From: an uncultured Pelagibacteraceae bacterium
GTDB taxonomy: Bacteria; Pseudomonadota; Alphaproteobacteria; Pelagibacterales; Pelagibacteraceae
Direction: 5' to 3'
Length of the DNA stretch: 64,000 nt
Assembly (NCBI GenBank): GCA_902588975.1
Contig: CACIRJ010000003.1
Coordinates: 1-64,000 of the forward strand
The notes under the pieces are model-generated. The model saw only the letters and a list, made by a program, of their open reading frames with translations, ran no database searches and was not told the DNA's origin. The translations under genes were made by a program, and so were the position numbers. Positions 41,814-50,424 of the stretch are shown piece after piece. Position 1 is the first letter of the stretch; every line of letters begins with the position of its first letter.

Positions 41814-43283
41814 ATGACGGATCTTGAAAAACACGTAAACCAACCAGGTAGAGCTAAACTCGTCAAAAAAGTTAGAGAAAAAATAAACGAATTAGGAATT
41901 ACTTATATCTATTATCAATTTATTTCAGTAACTGGAAGAGTTGTTGGAAAAGGAATACCAGCAGATCACTGGGAAAGAACTGCAGAAAAAGGTTTTCAAT
42001 TAGTTTATGGAGCAACTGCAAACTTATTTTTAGATCGTCATAATAATTATATTGGTTACGGTCCAGAAGCTATGGAATTGGTAGGAATACCTGATCCAGA
42101 AACTTTTGTTCAATTACCTTGGGATAAAAGAGTTGGAAGAGTTTTTGTTACGTGTTTTAGAAACAGAGAAGAAAGAAAAAATCCAGGTGGTCATTTAACA
42201 AGTGACTGCAGAGGCAATCTTAGAATTTTCATGAATGAGTTCAAAAAGAAACATGGATTAGAATTAAGAGTTGGAACAGAGCCTGAAATGATGTGGTTAA
42301 CAAAAAATCCTGACGGAACTCCAACTGGACAAGGTTTCTCAAAACCTTTCTGTTATCATATTGATCAATTTGAATCATTAAGACCTGTGTTTATGAAGGT
42401 TATTGAATACGCAAAAGCGATGGGTCTTGATATGATCCAAGGTGACCATGAAGATGCACCTGGCCAATTAGAACTTAACTGGACATTTGATAATGTTTTA
42501 AGAAATGCTGATAGATTATCTACGTATAGACAAATTTGTGCTCAAGTAGCAAGAGAACACAATCTTATTGCTTGCTTTATGACTAAACCATTTATGGGAG
42601 TTTCAGCAAGTGGATGTCACACAAACATGTCTTTATGGAAAGGTGGAAAAGTATCAGTAAACAAATTAGGTAACAAAAAACTTCCAGGAGTAGAGGAAGT
42701 ATTTAGCTATGTATCCGGTGGAACTAATACTTTTATGCCTGATACTAAAGATATGCAGTTACCTGGAAAAATTGGATTACAATCAATTGCAGGGATAATG
42801 AAACACTTGCCAGCTTTAACAGCAATTGGTTCTTCGACAGTGAACTCATATAGAAGATTATGGGATCAAGGTTTTTGGGCACCAGTATATGCTGACTGGG
42901 GTTATCAAAATAGAACTTGTGGTCTAAGAGTATCTGCTCCGGGTAGATTTGAGTACAGATCAGTTGACTCTATGCATAACCCATATTTATTAGGTGCAGC
43001 ATTACTTAAAGCTTGTGATGAGGGAATATCTAAAAAAATGAAACCAGCTAAACCAGAGTCTAGAAATATATACGAAGCTCAAAAAGCTGGTAAAGATGTT
43101 AAAAAACTTCCACTAAGTTTAGGTGAGGCTTTAGATAGATTGGCGGAAGATGAAGTAATAAAATCATCAATGCCAGATGAAATGTATAAAGTATTTAATT
43201 GGTACAAACGAGATGAGTGGGAAAAATTCCTTGGTGCAACAACACAATGGGATCTTGATACTTATTTAGATTGTCTACCGTAG
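41814..43283 (+). CDS. gmaS: Glutamine synthetase-family enzyme, probable gamma-glutamylmethylamide synthetase
   Basis: A 489-aa member of the GlnA/GlnT superfamily. GTEPEMMW (metal-binding glutamates), GDHEDAPGQLELNW, GVSASGCHTNMSLW and FEYRSVDSMHNPYL are the usual active-site segments. It is followed 11 nt later by the three mgs genes, the arrangement of the indirect methylamine pathway, in which GmaS ligates methylamine to glutamate with ATP. A paralogue lies at 51788-53113. A clear Shine-Dalgarno (AGGGGGA) precedes the ATG. GlnT-type glutamine synthetase activity is the alternative. Confidence 0.75.
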   Translation: MTDLEKHVNQPGRAKLVKKVREKINELGITYIYYQFISVTGRVVGKGIPADHWERTAEKGFQLVYGATANLFLDRHNNYIGYGPEAMELVGIPDPETFVQLPWDKRVGRVFVTCFRNREERKNPGGHLTSDCRGNLRIFMNEFKKKHGLELRVGTEPEMMWLTKNPDGTPTGQGFSKPFCYHIDQFESLRPVFMKVIEYAKAMGLDMIQGDHEDAPGQLELNWTFDNVLRNADRLSTYRQICAQVAREHNLIACFMTKPFMGVSASGCHTNMSLWKGGKVSVNKLGNKKLPGVEEVFSYVSGGTNTFMPDTKDMQLPGKIGLQSIAGIMKHLPALTAIGSSTVNSYRRLWDQGFWAPVYADWGYQNRTCGLRVSAPGRFEYRSVDSMHNPYLLGAALLKACDEGISKKMKPAKPESRNIYEAQKAGKDVKKLPLSLGEALDRLAEDEVIKSSMPDEMYKVFNWYKRDEWEKFLGATTQWDLDTYLDCLP

Positions 43284-43294
43284 TAGGATAGAAT

Positions 43295-44236
43295 ATGTGC
43301 GGGATTGCAGGATTAATTCATAGAGGAAATACTTCAAACGTTGGTTTTGAACTTCAAGGCATGCTTCAAGCATTAAAGCATAGAGGAGAAGATTCAACTG
43401 GATACGCTCTTTACGGAAAAACTGACGGTCAAAATTTTATCATGAGATTTAAAGTTGGAGAAAATGTCGGTGAAGGCAGCACTTCAGTCATGGAAGATGT
43501 CTCAGTATATGATGAAAGAAAAAAAATAGTTGATGGATATTTATCTGATTTGGGAGCAAAGATAATTAAAGAGGAAAGAATACTTCCTTATTCATTAAGA
43601 TATGAAATTGAGTACGATAAAGATCTTATGGAGTTCTCGCAAAAAATAGAAAGCGTGCCTGGTGTTGAAATTCTATCAATGGGCAAATCTTTAGAGGTAA
43701 TTAAAGATTTAGGAAATGCTGAGGCAGTATGCAAGAGATATAACCTTGATAAATTAGTTGGTACTCATGCTATTGGACATGCAAGGATGGCGACAGAGTC
43801 AGGCGTTGATATTAAGTCTGCCCATCCATTCTGGGGATATCCTTTCAGTGATGTATCTGTTGTTCACAACGGTCAATTAACTAATTATTGGAATAATAGA
43901 AGAGTATTAGAGAATAAGGGAATGAGATTTATGTCAGAGTGTGACTCTGAATTAATTGCAGTTTATTTGGCTGAAAAAATGAGAAATGGAGCGACACTAG
44001 AAGAGGGAATGAAAGAGTCTTTAACTGGTTTGGATGGCGTTTTCACTTACTTCGTTGCTACCAAAGACTCTTTGGGGATGGCTAAAGATACTATGGCTGC
44101 TAAACCATTGGTATTATATGAGTCTGATGATCTTGTAGCTATGGGTTCCGAAGAAATAGCAATTAGATCAGTACTACCACAAGAAATAGAAACATATGAT
44201 CCTTTTGATGGGGAGGTTAAAGTATGGCAAATTTAA
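43295..44236 (+). CDS. mgsA: N-methylglutamate synthase subunit A (class II amidotransferase domain)
   Basis: A 313-aa Ntn-hydrolase starting MCGIAGLIHRG, with Cys2 as the catalytic N-terminal nucleophile. LKHRGEDSTGYALYG, HAIGHARMATES and VVHNGQLTNYW are conserved glutamine-amidotransferase segments. With MgsB and MgsC it rebuilds a glutamate-synthase-like enzyme that transfers methylamine from gamma-glutamylmethylamide. It overlaps the mgsB start by 13 nt. It also matches GlxB of rhizobia. Confidence 0.8.
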   Translation: MCGIAGLIHRGNTSNVGFELQGMLQALKHRGEDSTGYALYGKTDGQNFIMRFKVGENVGEGSTSVMEDVSVYDERKKIVDGYLSDLGAKIIKEERILPYSLRYEIEYDKDLMEFSQKIESVPGVEILSMGKSLEVIKDLGNAEAVCKRYNLDKLVGTHAIGHARMATESGVDIKSAHPFWGYPFSDVSVVHNGQLTNYWNNRRVLENKGMRFMSECDSELIAVYLAEKMRNGATLEEGMKESLTGLDGVFTYFVATKDSLGMAKDTMAAKPLVLYESDDLVAMGSEEIAIRSVLPQEIETYDPFDGEVKVWQI

Positions 44237-45078
44237 AAACCTCAGAAAAAAAAACTAAAGCTCAGTCAATGGGACTTCATTCAGAGGTCTTAACTGGAAA
44301 AACGCAACAAAAATTTTTTAATCCAGATGAGGCCGAAAATTTTTATTATTTCGGAACATATGATGTCGATTTCAACAAAAGAACAGAAATCGATGTAAAA
44401 AATATGGAATGCAGGGAAGCCAATAAAAAAATTGATGAATTAATGAAAGATGGATATGGAACAATAGTTATAAAAAATCCTCAAGGAAAACACAGTTTAG
44501 GTGTAGGAATTTTAAATAAATTAAATTTAATATTTGAAGGAAGTTTAGGTTACTTTGGATGTGGATCAATGGATGGTCCAATAGTTAGAATTAATGGAAG
44601 AGTTGGTTGGTCTTGCGCTGAAAATATGATGGCTGGTAAAGTTGTCATTGAAAAAAATGCGGGGTCTTGCTTTGGGGCAGCTATAAGAGGTGGCGATCTG
44701 ATATGCAAAGGAAGCGTAGGTGCAAGAACTGGTATTGATCAAAAAGGTGGAACTATTATAATTGGTGGAGATGCTGGTGCTTTTACTGGGTTTATGATGC
44801 AAAGAGGCAGAATAATAATCTTGGGTGACGTAGGTATCAATTTAGGTGACTCTATGTATGATGGGACAATTTTTGTAGGTGGAAAAATTGGTTCATTTGG
44901 TAGTGATGCTGTCGAAGCAGAATTGACTGATTCAGATCAGGACTGGTTAAGAAGAAAATTAAAGGTTGCGGAGATCGGAGAAAATTTCGATGTTTCTAAA
45001 ATGACCAAAGTTGTTGCAGGAAAAAAACTTTGGAATTACGATGCTCTTGAACCTACAGAGAAAAAAGGAGCAATTTAA
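44224..45078 (+). CDS. mgsB: N-methylglutamate synthase subunit B (GltB GXGXG domain)
   Basis: A 284-aa protein. The central region is a right-handed beta-helix of the glutamate synthase alpha-C type, with glycine-rich coils such as GRVGWSCAENMMAGKVVIEKN and GGDAGAFTGFMMQRGRIIIL. It has a structural role coupling the amidotransferase and synthase parts. Its start sits inside the mgsA end and has a GGAGG Shine-Dalgarno. Confidence 0.8.
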   Translation: MANLKTSEKKTKAQSMGLHSEVLTGKTQQKFFNPDEAENFYYFGTYDVDFNKRTEIDVKNMECREANKKIDELMKDGYGTIVIKNPQGKHSLGVGILNKLNLIFEGSLGYFGCGSMDGPIVRINGRVGWSCAENMMAGKVVIEKNAGSCFGAAIRGGDLICKGSVGARTGIDQKGGTIIIGGDAGAFTGFMMQRGRIIILGDVGINLGDSMYDGTIFVGGKIGSFGSDAVEAELTDSDQDWLRRKLKVAEIGENFDVSKMTKVVAGKKLWNYDALEPTEKKGAI

Positions 45079-46470
45079 ATGGCAAAGAAAAAAAACGGTA
45101 ATGGAAAGTCAAACGGTCATTCCAATGGAAATGGAGTAGCGTCTAGAAATAAAAGTTTGCTAGGCCACAATGCAATCTTCACTCCTGAAGTAATGGATGA
45201 TATCCATATTAAATCAGAATTAGGTAGATACAGAATGCGTGGTATGGCTTTGATGAAGAAAATACCAACTTTTGATGATCTAGTTTTCTTGCCAGGTACT
45301 TTAACGAGATTTGTAATTGAAGGTTATAGAGAAAAATGTGAAACTAAAACTATCATTGGTCCAAGATGCGAAAATCCAATTGAACTTGATATACCAGTTT
45401 ATATTACTGGAATGAGTTTTGGAGCATTATCTTATGAGGCTAAAACAGCATTAGCGAGAGGTGCTACTATGGCTGGTAGTGCAACATGTTCTGGTGAAGG
45501 TGGTATGATACCAGATGAAAGAAGATATTCAGAAAAATGGTTTTATCAGTGCATACAATCAAGATACGGTTTTAATCCACATCACGCACAACTAGCTGAT
45601 GGAATTGAAGTATTTATTGGACAAGGACAAAAAGTTGGAATGGGAGGTCATTTAATGGGTCAAAAAGTTACTGACCAAGTTGCAGAAATGAGATCACTGC
45701 CTGCAGGTATTGATCAAAGATCTCCAGCAAGACACCCAGATTGGTTGGGTCCAGATGATTTAGCTTTAAAAGTTCAAGAGCTTAGAGAATTAACAAAAAA
45801 CAAAGTGCCAATTCAGTTAAAGTTGGGTGCAGCTAAAGTATATGATGATGTAAGGATGGCAGCAAAATGTGATCCAGATTCAATTTATCTTGATGGAATG
45901 GAAGGTTCTACAGGTGCTGGACCACACATTGCAGCTGCTAACACAGGAATTCCAGGAATAGCAGGAATTAGAGAAGCTAGAAGAGCATTAGATGATGTTG
46001 GCAAAACTGGAAAAGTAACTTTAATTTATGCAGGTGGTGTTAGAGACGGAGCAGATATGGCTAAAGCTTTAGCACTTGGTGCAGACGCAATTGCAATCGG
46101 AACAGGCGCAATGGTGGCTTTAAATTGCAATAAAGAAATACCAGAATCTAACTTTGAAAAGGAAATGGGTGTTCCCGCAGGTCATTGCTATCACTGTCAC
46201 ACGGGTAGATGTCCGGTAGGAGTTGCTACTCAAGATCCTAAATTAAGAAAAAGATTAAATCCTGATGATGCAGCATTAAGAGTATATAATTACTTGCATG
46301 CGATGACATTGGAGGCTCAATTGTTAGCTAGAGCATGTGGAAAAACAAATATTCACTCGCTAGAACCAGAAGATATGGCTGCATTAACAATGGAGGCTTC
46401 TGCTTTAGCTAAAGTACCTCTTGCAGGAACAAATCATACAGTAGGAGTTAAAGATTTCCATAAAATCTAA
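45079..46470 (+). CDS. mgsC: N-methylglutamate synthase subunit C (FMN/iron-sulfur glutamate synthase domain)
   Basis: A 463-aa TIM-barrel FMN protein of the glutamate synthase central domain. FMN segments GMSFGALSYEAKTALARGA and IYAGGVRDGADMAKALALGADAIAIGT are visible. The cluster motif AGHCYHCHTGRCPVG (C370, C373, C378) gives the [3Fe-4S] ligands. The first 25 residues, KKKNGNGKSNGHSNGNG, form an unusual Lys/Asn/Gly low-complexity tail. It starts on the base after the mgsB stop. Confidence 0.82.
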   Translation: MAKKKNGNGKSNGHSNGNGVASRNKSLLGHNAIFTPEVMDDIHIKSELGRYRMRGMALMKKIPTFDDLVFLPGTLTRFVIEGYREKCETKTIIGPRCENPIELDIPVYITGMSFGALSYEAKTALARGATMAGSATCSGEGGMIPDERRYSEKWFYQCIQSRYGFNPHHAQLADGIEVFIGQGQKVGMGGHLMGQKVTDQVAEMRSLPAGIDQRSPARHPDWLGPDDLALKVQELRELTKNKVPIQLKLGAAKVYDDVRMAAKCDPDSIYLDGMEGSTGAGPHIAAANTGIPGIAGIREARRALDDVGKTGKVTLIYAGGVRDGADMAKALALGADAIAIGTGAMVALNCNKEIPESNFEKEMGVPAGHCYHCHTGRCPVGVATQDPKLRKRLNPDDAALRVYNYLHAMTLEAQLLARACGKTNIHSLEPEDMAALTMEASALAKVPLAGTNHTVGVKDFHKI

Positions 46471-46478
46471 TAGCAGAT

Positions 46479-46889
46479 ATGCCAAAGAAAAAAAGTAAGA
46501 AAAAAGTCAAATCAAAAGAGATCAAAGGTCAATTAGGAAAGAAAAAAGAAACTGCTAGAGAAAAAATGATTGGCCAAACAATTGGCTACCGATATGACGT
46601 TAATCTTTTACCTGACTATAGTCGACTAACTCCATTTTTAAAAAAATATATAGAAGCTATGGGTTGGGATGATCTTAATTGGTTAGAAGATGTTCATATG
46701 GGTTATGAGGAAAATAGGCCAGCTGTTTTTGATAGAAATGCTAATGGTTGGGTAACGATACCAAGTAAAATAAAATTACCTAATAATCAGCAGGATAGAG
46801 ATATGATAGCTAGAGAATTATTGGTAAAGTTTCAAATGTCGCCGAATCATCCTCTGGTTGACCTTAAAAAAGCATATTTAAAATTCTAA
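46479..46889 (+). CDS. Conserved hypothetical protein, 136 aa, lysine-rich N-terminus
   Basis: The first 30 residues are strongly basic (MPKKKSKKKVKSKEIKGQLG). The rest looks globular: YDVNLLPDYSRLTPFLKKYI, GWDDLNWLEDVHMGYEENRP, RDMIARELLVKFQ. No family recognised. It lies 8 nt after mgsC in the same operon and before amtB, so it may be an accessory of the methylglutamate enzymes. Confidence 0.65.
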   Translation: MPKKKSKKKVKSKEIKGQLGKKKETAREKMIGQTIGYRYDVNLLPDYSRLTPFLKKYIEAMGWDDLNWLEDVHMGYEENRPAVFDRNANGWVTIPSKIKLPNNQQDRDMIARELLVKFQMSPNHPLVDLKKAYLKF

Positions 46890-46978
46890 TTTTCAATTTC
46901 AAGTTGATAAAATAATTATTAACTTCTACTTTTTATATATAAAATAAAATTGTCAGCGTAAAAAAAATTTCATAGAGT

Positions 46979-46995
46979 CTATTAACTATTAATAG
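46979..46995 (+). promoter_or_regulatory. Small inverted repeat just upstream of the amtB ribosome-binding site
   Basis: CTATTAA-CTA-TTAATAG is a 7-bp perfect inverted repeat that touches the GGAGAG Shine-Dalgarno of amtB. The 117-bp gap 46890-47006 also holds an AT-rich stretch with TATATAAAAT that could be a -10 element. It may be a short hairpin or operator affecting amtB expression; the evidence is weak. Confidence 0.3.
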
Positions 46996-47006
46996 GAGAG
47001 AGAAAT

Positions 47007-48407
47007 ATGACTGATCAATTAGGTGCTCTCACAACCTTATTTACAGAATTTTACTATTGGGTAACAGTGGTTCTTATGTTTTTGATCCACGTGGGTTTCT
47101 GTATGTATGAAGTTGGGGCATCTCGTTACAAACATCACCAACACACTCTTATGAAAAATACAATGCTGATACCACTGGTAACAGTCACATGGTTTTTCTT
47201 TGGTTGGTGGATATACTGGGCATTTCCAACAGGACCTGGATTAGCTCCTTCAATTATGACCGAAAGTACCGGTCTAGTTCTTGGAGGTGGATTTGGTGGA
47301 AATGATCTTGCTAATCCTACAAATGCATTGATGGCCGTAAATCTTAATGATCATATAATGGGTGTCTTCTGGGCAGCCTTTTTATTATTTTCATGGACTG
47401 CAGCTTCAATTGTATCTGGAGCGGTTATTGAAAGGATAACTACTTTTGCATTTGGAATACTTGCAATTGCAATTGGATCTGTTTTCTGGACAATAGATGC
47501 TTCATGGGGATGGCATTTTGATGGATGGATGTTAAAAATATTAGGATATCACGATGCTTATGCTTCTGGAGTAATTCACGCAATTGCCGGGGGTTTTGCT
47601 TTAGGTGTTCTAATTGTTTTAGGACCAAGAATTGGAAAATTTTCATCTAGCGGAGAACCAAGAAACATTGGACCAAGAAATCCTTGGTTAGTGACTGTTG
47701 GATTATTTTTAATCTATACTGGTTTTTGGGGTTTTTACGCAGCATGTAATGTGCCAATATATGATCTTGGACCAGAGTATGGTATGGAAGGTGTAACTTT
47801 CTTTACTGCAACTAACATCTACCTAACGCCTACAACTCTCAGCGGAATAACGATGAACTTTTTAATGTCGTTGTCTGGAGGTTTGTTGGCTGGATATGTA
47901 ATATCTAAGGGAGATCCTTTCTGGACTTATTCATCAGGACTTGCGGGTATAATATGTGCATCTGCAGGTAATGATTTATATCATCCAATACAATCAATGA
48001 TAATCGGTATGATCGGAGTGGTTATAGCTTACAAAATGCATTACTGGGTCGAGAAAAAATATAAAATCGACGATGCAGTTGGAGCAGTAGCTGTTCATGG
48101 TTACGCTGGATTTGTTGGTCTTGTAATATGTGGTTTTGTTTTAAATGGTTATCCTTCATCTGGATACAGTGTTGGAGCTATGTGGGACGGAACTAATTAT
48201 GCAGCAATTAATCCACTAGGAATGTTTATCGGTGCAATAATAATGTTTTTTGTACTAGGTATGCTTCCTGGATATATAATTGCAAAAGTTCTTAATGGAA
48301 TGGGTAAATTAAGAATACCTAGAGAAGTAGAACTTGCAGGACTTGACTATACAATAATGGAGGAGGCTAAAGAAGACGAAAAAGCTGTAGCCTCGGCCAG
48401 TAGATAA
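47007..48407 (+). CDS. amtB: Ammonium transporter (Amt family)
   Basis: A 466-aa membrane protein with about 11 TM helices. The twin pore histidines are seen in YASGVIHAIAGGFALG and VGAVAVHGYAGFVG. The N-terminus lacks an evident cleaved signal peptide, and the C-terminal tail is short and acidic (EEAKEDEKAVASASR). It is placed between the mgs and glx sets, so it may retain ammonium or methylammonium released by, or used for, those pathways. A strong Shine-Dalgarno (AGGAGAGAG) is present. Confidence 0.93.
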   Translation: MTDQLGALTTLFTEFYYWVTVVLMFLIHVGFCMYEVGASRYKHHQHTLMKNTMLIPLVTVTWFFFGWWIYWAFPTGPGLAPSIMTESTGLVLGGGFGGNDLANPTNALMAVNLNDHIMGVFWAAFLLFSWTAASIVSGAVIERITTFAFGILAIAIGSVFWTIDASWGWHFDGWMLKILGYHDAYASGVIHAIAGGFALGVLIVLGPRIGKFSSSGEPRNIGPRNPWLVTVGLFLIYTGFWGFYAACNVPIYDLGPEYGMEGVTFFTATNIYLTPTTLSGITMNFLMSLSGGLLAGYVISKGDPFWTYSSGLAGIICASAGNDLYHPIQSMIIGMIGVVIAYKMHYWVEKKYKIDDAVGAVAVHGYAGFVGLVICGFVLNGYPSSGYSVGAMWDGTNYAAINPLGMFIGAIIMFFVLGMLPGYIIAKVLNGMGKLRIPREVELAGLDYTIMEEAKEDEKAVASASR

Positions 48408-48420
48408 AGGAGGTATGTAA

Positions 48421-48642
48421 ATGGCAACAGTAACAAATTGGATAGATCATTTAAGTGCCTCTGAGGTACAAGGATCTGTCTATCCAGGAGTTGGTTCAGA
48501 AGGAGTGCTTGTAATAATAGCAATTCTTATTTGGGTTGGTTGGCATGTAATTTCATCTAAACAAGAAGATGGGAAGATGAATGAGATTGTCAGAAAAAGA
48601 CCTAGTTCTAACGACTGGAAGAGTAATATAACAGACGGTTAA
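48421..48642 (+). CDS. Small single-TM protein, 73 aa
   Basis: It reads MATVTNWIDHLSASEVQGSV, then a GVLVIIAILIWVGWHVISS transmembrane helix (about residues 28-46) and a hydrophilic, basic C-terminus. It has an AAGGAGG Shine-Dalgarno 13 bp after the amtB stop, so it is expressed with amtB, and a strong terminator follows. No family recognised; it may be an Amt-associated or membrane-anchored accessory. Confidence 0.7.
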   Translation: MATVTNWIDHLSASEVQGSVYPGVGSEGVLVIIAILIWVGWHVISSKQEDGKMNEIVRKRPSSNDWKSNITDG

Positions 48643-48650
48643 AACTTTGA

Positions 48651-48683
48651 AGAGGGCACATGAAATATTGTGCCCTCTTTTTT
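48651..48683 (+). terminator. Strong intrinsic terminator after the amtB operon
   Basis: A perfect 10-bp stem AGAGGGCACA / TGTGCCCTCT with an 8-nt loop is followed by a T-run. It separates the gmaS-mgs-amtB transcript from the downstream genes and shows that the track ORF starting at 48660 begins inside the terminator. Confidence 0.95.
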
Positions 48684-48686
48684 CGA

Positions 48687-48848
48687 ATGGAAAATTCAGA
48701 AAATAAAAATCAAGAGGAAAATAAAACTCCAAGTAAAATGGCAAGACTTGCTTGGCCAAAAGCTAAGTATGGTGTCTATGCCGCAATCATCATTATTGTA
48801 TTAGTAAATCTCCTTTACTATAAAGATTTTTTGTTATCTTTAATTTAA
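48687..48848 (+). CDS. Small single-TM protein, 53 aa
   Basis: The start at ATG 48687 (MENSENKNQEENKTPSKMAR) is chosen over the track's 48660 because the latter lies in the terminator hairpin. An acidic/asparagine-rich N-terminus is followed by WPKAKYGVYAAIIIIVLVNLLYY, one TM helix near the C-terminus. It lies 9 bp upstream of the glxB-like gene. No family recognised. Confidence 0.55.
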   Translation: MENSENKNQEENKTPSKMARLAWPKAKYGVYAAIIIIVLVNLLYYKDFLLSLI

Positions 48849-48857
48849 TTAATTTTT

Positions 48858-49739
48858 ATGTGTGGAATTGTTGGAATATACCTAAAATCAAAAAAGTTTG
48901 AAAAAGATTTAGGTAAGATGTTATCTGGAATGTTGATAAATATGGAGTCCAGAGGACCTGATAGCGCTGGTTTTGCTATTTATAAGAAAGAAAAAAAAGA
49001 GGAATTTAAATATTCAATATGTATTAACAATTTAGCTTTCGAAAAATTTAAAAAAGGTATCACAGGAAAAATTAAATTTACTACAATATTAAAAAATTCA
49101 GACCACGTAATTTTAAGCTCCAAAGAAAAACCAAAAAAAGTTTTGGATATCTTAAATGAATTTAAAGGAGTTTCCTTGGTTGGTTATGGTAAATCTATTG
49201 AAATATTTAAGCAAATTGGAAATCCTAAAGATGTAGTAAAAAAGTTTAATTTAGAAAACTTTAGTGGAACACATGGAATAGGTCATACTAGAATGGCTAC
49301 TGAAAGTGCTATAACAACCGATGGATCTCATCCCTACTCTACAGGCTCTGATGAATGCCTGGTCCATAATGGATCTTTATCAAATCACAATAACCTAAGG
49401 AGAAATTTAACTAAAAAAGGGATAAATTTTAAATCTGATAACGATACTGAGGTTGCAGCAGGATATATTTCAAATCATTTATCAAGTAAAAAAAATTTAA
49501 AAGAGACTCTTATGAGTGGCTTAGGTGACTTAGATGGATTTTACACTTTTATAACAGGCACAAGAAAAGGATTTGCTATAGTTAGAGACGAAATTGCATG
49601 CAAACCTGCTGTTGTTGCTGAAACTAAAGATTATGTTGCAATCGCATCTGAATTTCAAGCTATGGCACATTTGCCTGGTGTTAACATGGCTAAAATTTTT
49701 GAGCCTGAACCTGGTGTTGTATATTCTTGGGGCAATTAA
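48858..49739 (+). CDS. glxB: GlxB/MgsA-like class II glutamine amidotransferase, second copy
   Basis: A 293-aa protein starting MCGIVGIYLKS, with Cys2 retained. MESRGPDSAGFAIY, HGIGHTRMATES and CLVHNGSLSNHN align with mgsA at 43295, but the copy is clearly diverged and 20 residues shorter. It is the first subunit of the second glutamate-synthase-like set; the order B-C-D-glnT is like rhizobial glx genes. Its stop overlaps the next start by one base. Confidence 0.8.
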   Translation: MCGIVGIYLKSKKFEKDLGKMLSGMLINMESRGPDSAGFAIYKKEKKEEFKYSICINNLAFEKFKKGITGKIKFTTILKNSDHVILSSKEKPKKVLDILNEFKGVSLVGYGKSIEIFKQIGNPKDVVKKFNLENFSGTHGIGHTRMATESAITTDGSHPYSTGSDECLVHNGSLSNHNNLRRNLTKKGINFKSDNDTEVAAGYISNHLSSKKNLKETLMSGLGDLDGFYTFITGTRKGFAIVRDEIACKPAVVAETKDYVAIASEFQAMAHLPGVNMAKIFEPEPGVVYSWGN

Positions 49740-50422
49740 TGAAATTAGATTTGAGAAAATTAAAACTTAGAAAAGTAAATGAGACATTACAATCTATAGA
49801 TCAAAAAAGGAATAATAAGAGTTATACAATTTTAAATCCAGAGGGAAATCATGCTATCTGTGCAGGGTTAACAGATGACATAGATGTAACAATAAAAGGT
49901 CATGTCGGATATTATTGCGGTGGAATGAACCAAAACGCAAATATCACAGTTGAAGGAAATGTTGGAACGGGTGTAGCTGAAAACATGATGTCTGGAAAAA
50001 TTCATGTAAAAGGAAATGCCTCTCAGTCTGCTGGAGCTACAGCACATGGAGGATTTTTAGTAATTGATGGAGATGCAAGTTCTAGATGTGGAATTTCAAT
50101 GAAAGGAATTGATATTGTTGTCAAAGGTTCTGTAGGTCACATGTCCGCTTTTATGGCACAGTCTGGTAATTTAGTAGTTTGTGGTGACGCGGGTGAGGCA
50201 TTAGGTGATAGTTTATATGAAACAGATATCTATATTAAAGGTAGGGTCAAGTCTTTAGGAGCTGATTGCATAGAAAAAAAAATGGATAATAAACATTTAA
50301 AAAAATTAGACAAACTTTTAAAAAAAGCGAAGTTAGATAAATTAAAATCTAAAGATTTTAAAAGATATGGTTCAGCGAGAAAACTTTATAATTTTAAAAT
50401 AGACAATGTATCAAATTATTAA
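49739..50422 (+). CDS. glxC: GlxC/MgsB-like GXGXG-domain protein, second copy
   Basis: About 227 aa from ATG 49739, which overlaps the glxB stop (TAATG); the track's earlier start (49727) is a TTG inside glxB. Beta-helix coils GHVGYYCGGMNQNANITVEG and GDAGEALGDSLYETDIYIKG are typical of the GltB C-terminal domain. It is shorter than MgsB (284 aa), lacking most of its N-terminal extension. Confidence 0.8.
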   Translation: MKLDLRKLKLRKVNETLQSIDQKRNNKSYTILNPEGNHAICAGLTDDIDVTIKGHVGYYCGGMNQNANITVEGNVGTGVAENMMSGKIHVKGNASQSAGATAHGGFLVIDGDASSRCGISMKGIDIVVKGSVGHMSAFMAQSGNLVVCGDAGEALGDSLYETDIYIKGRVKSLGADCIEKKMDNKHLKKLDKLLKKAKLDKLKSKDFKRYGSARKLYNFKIDNVSNY

Positions 50423-50424
50423 AT

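Noticed and set aside
48660-48686. Upstream start of the 62-aa ORF
   Set aside because: It begins within a strong terminator hairpin; ATG 48687 gives a sensible single-TM protein.
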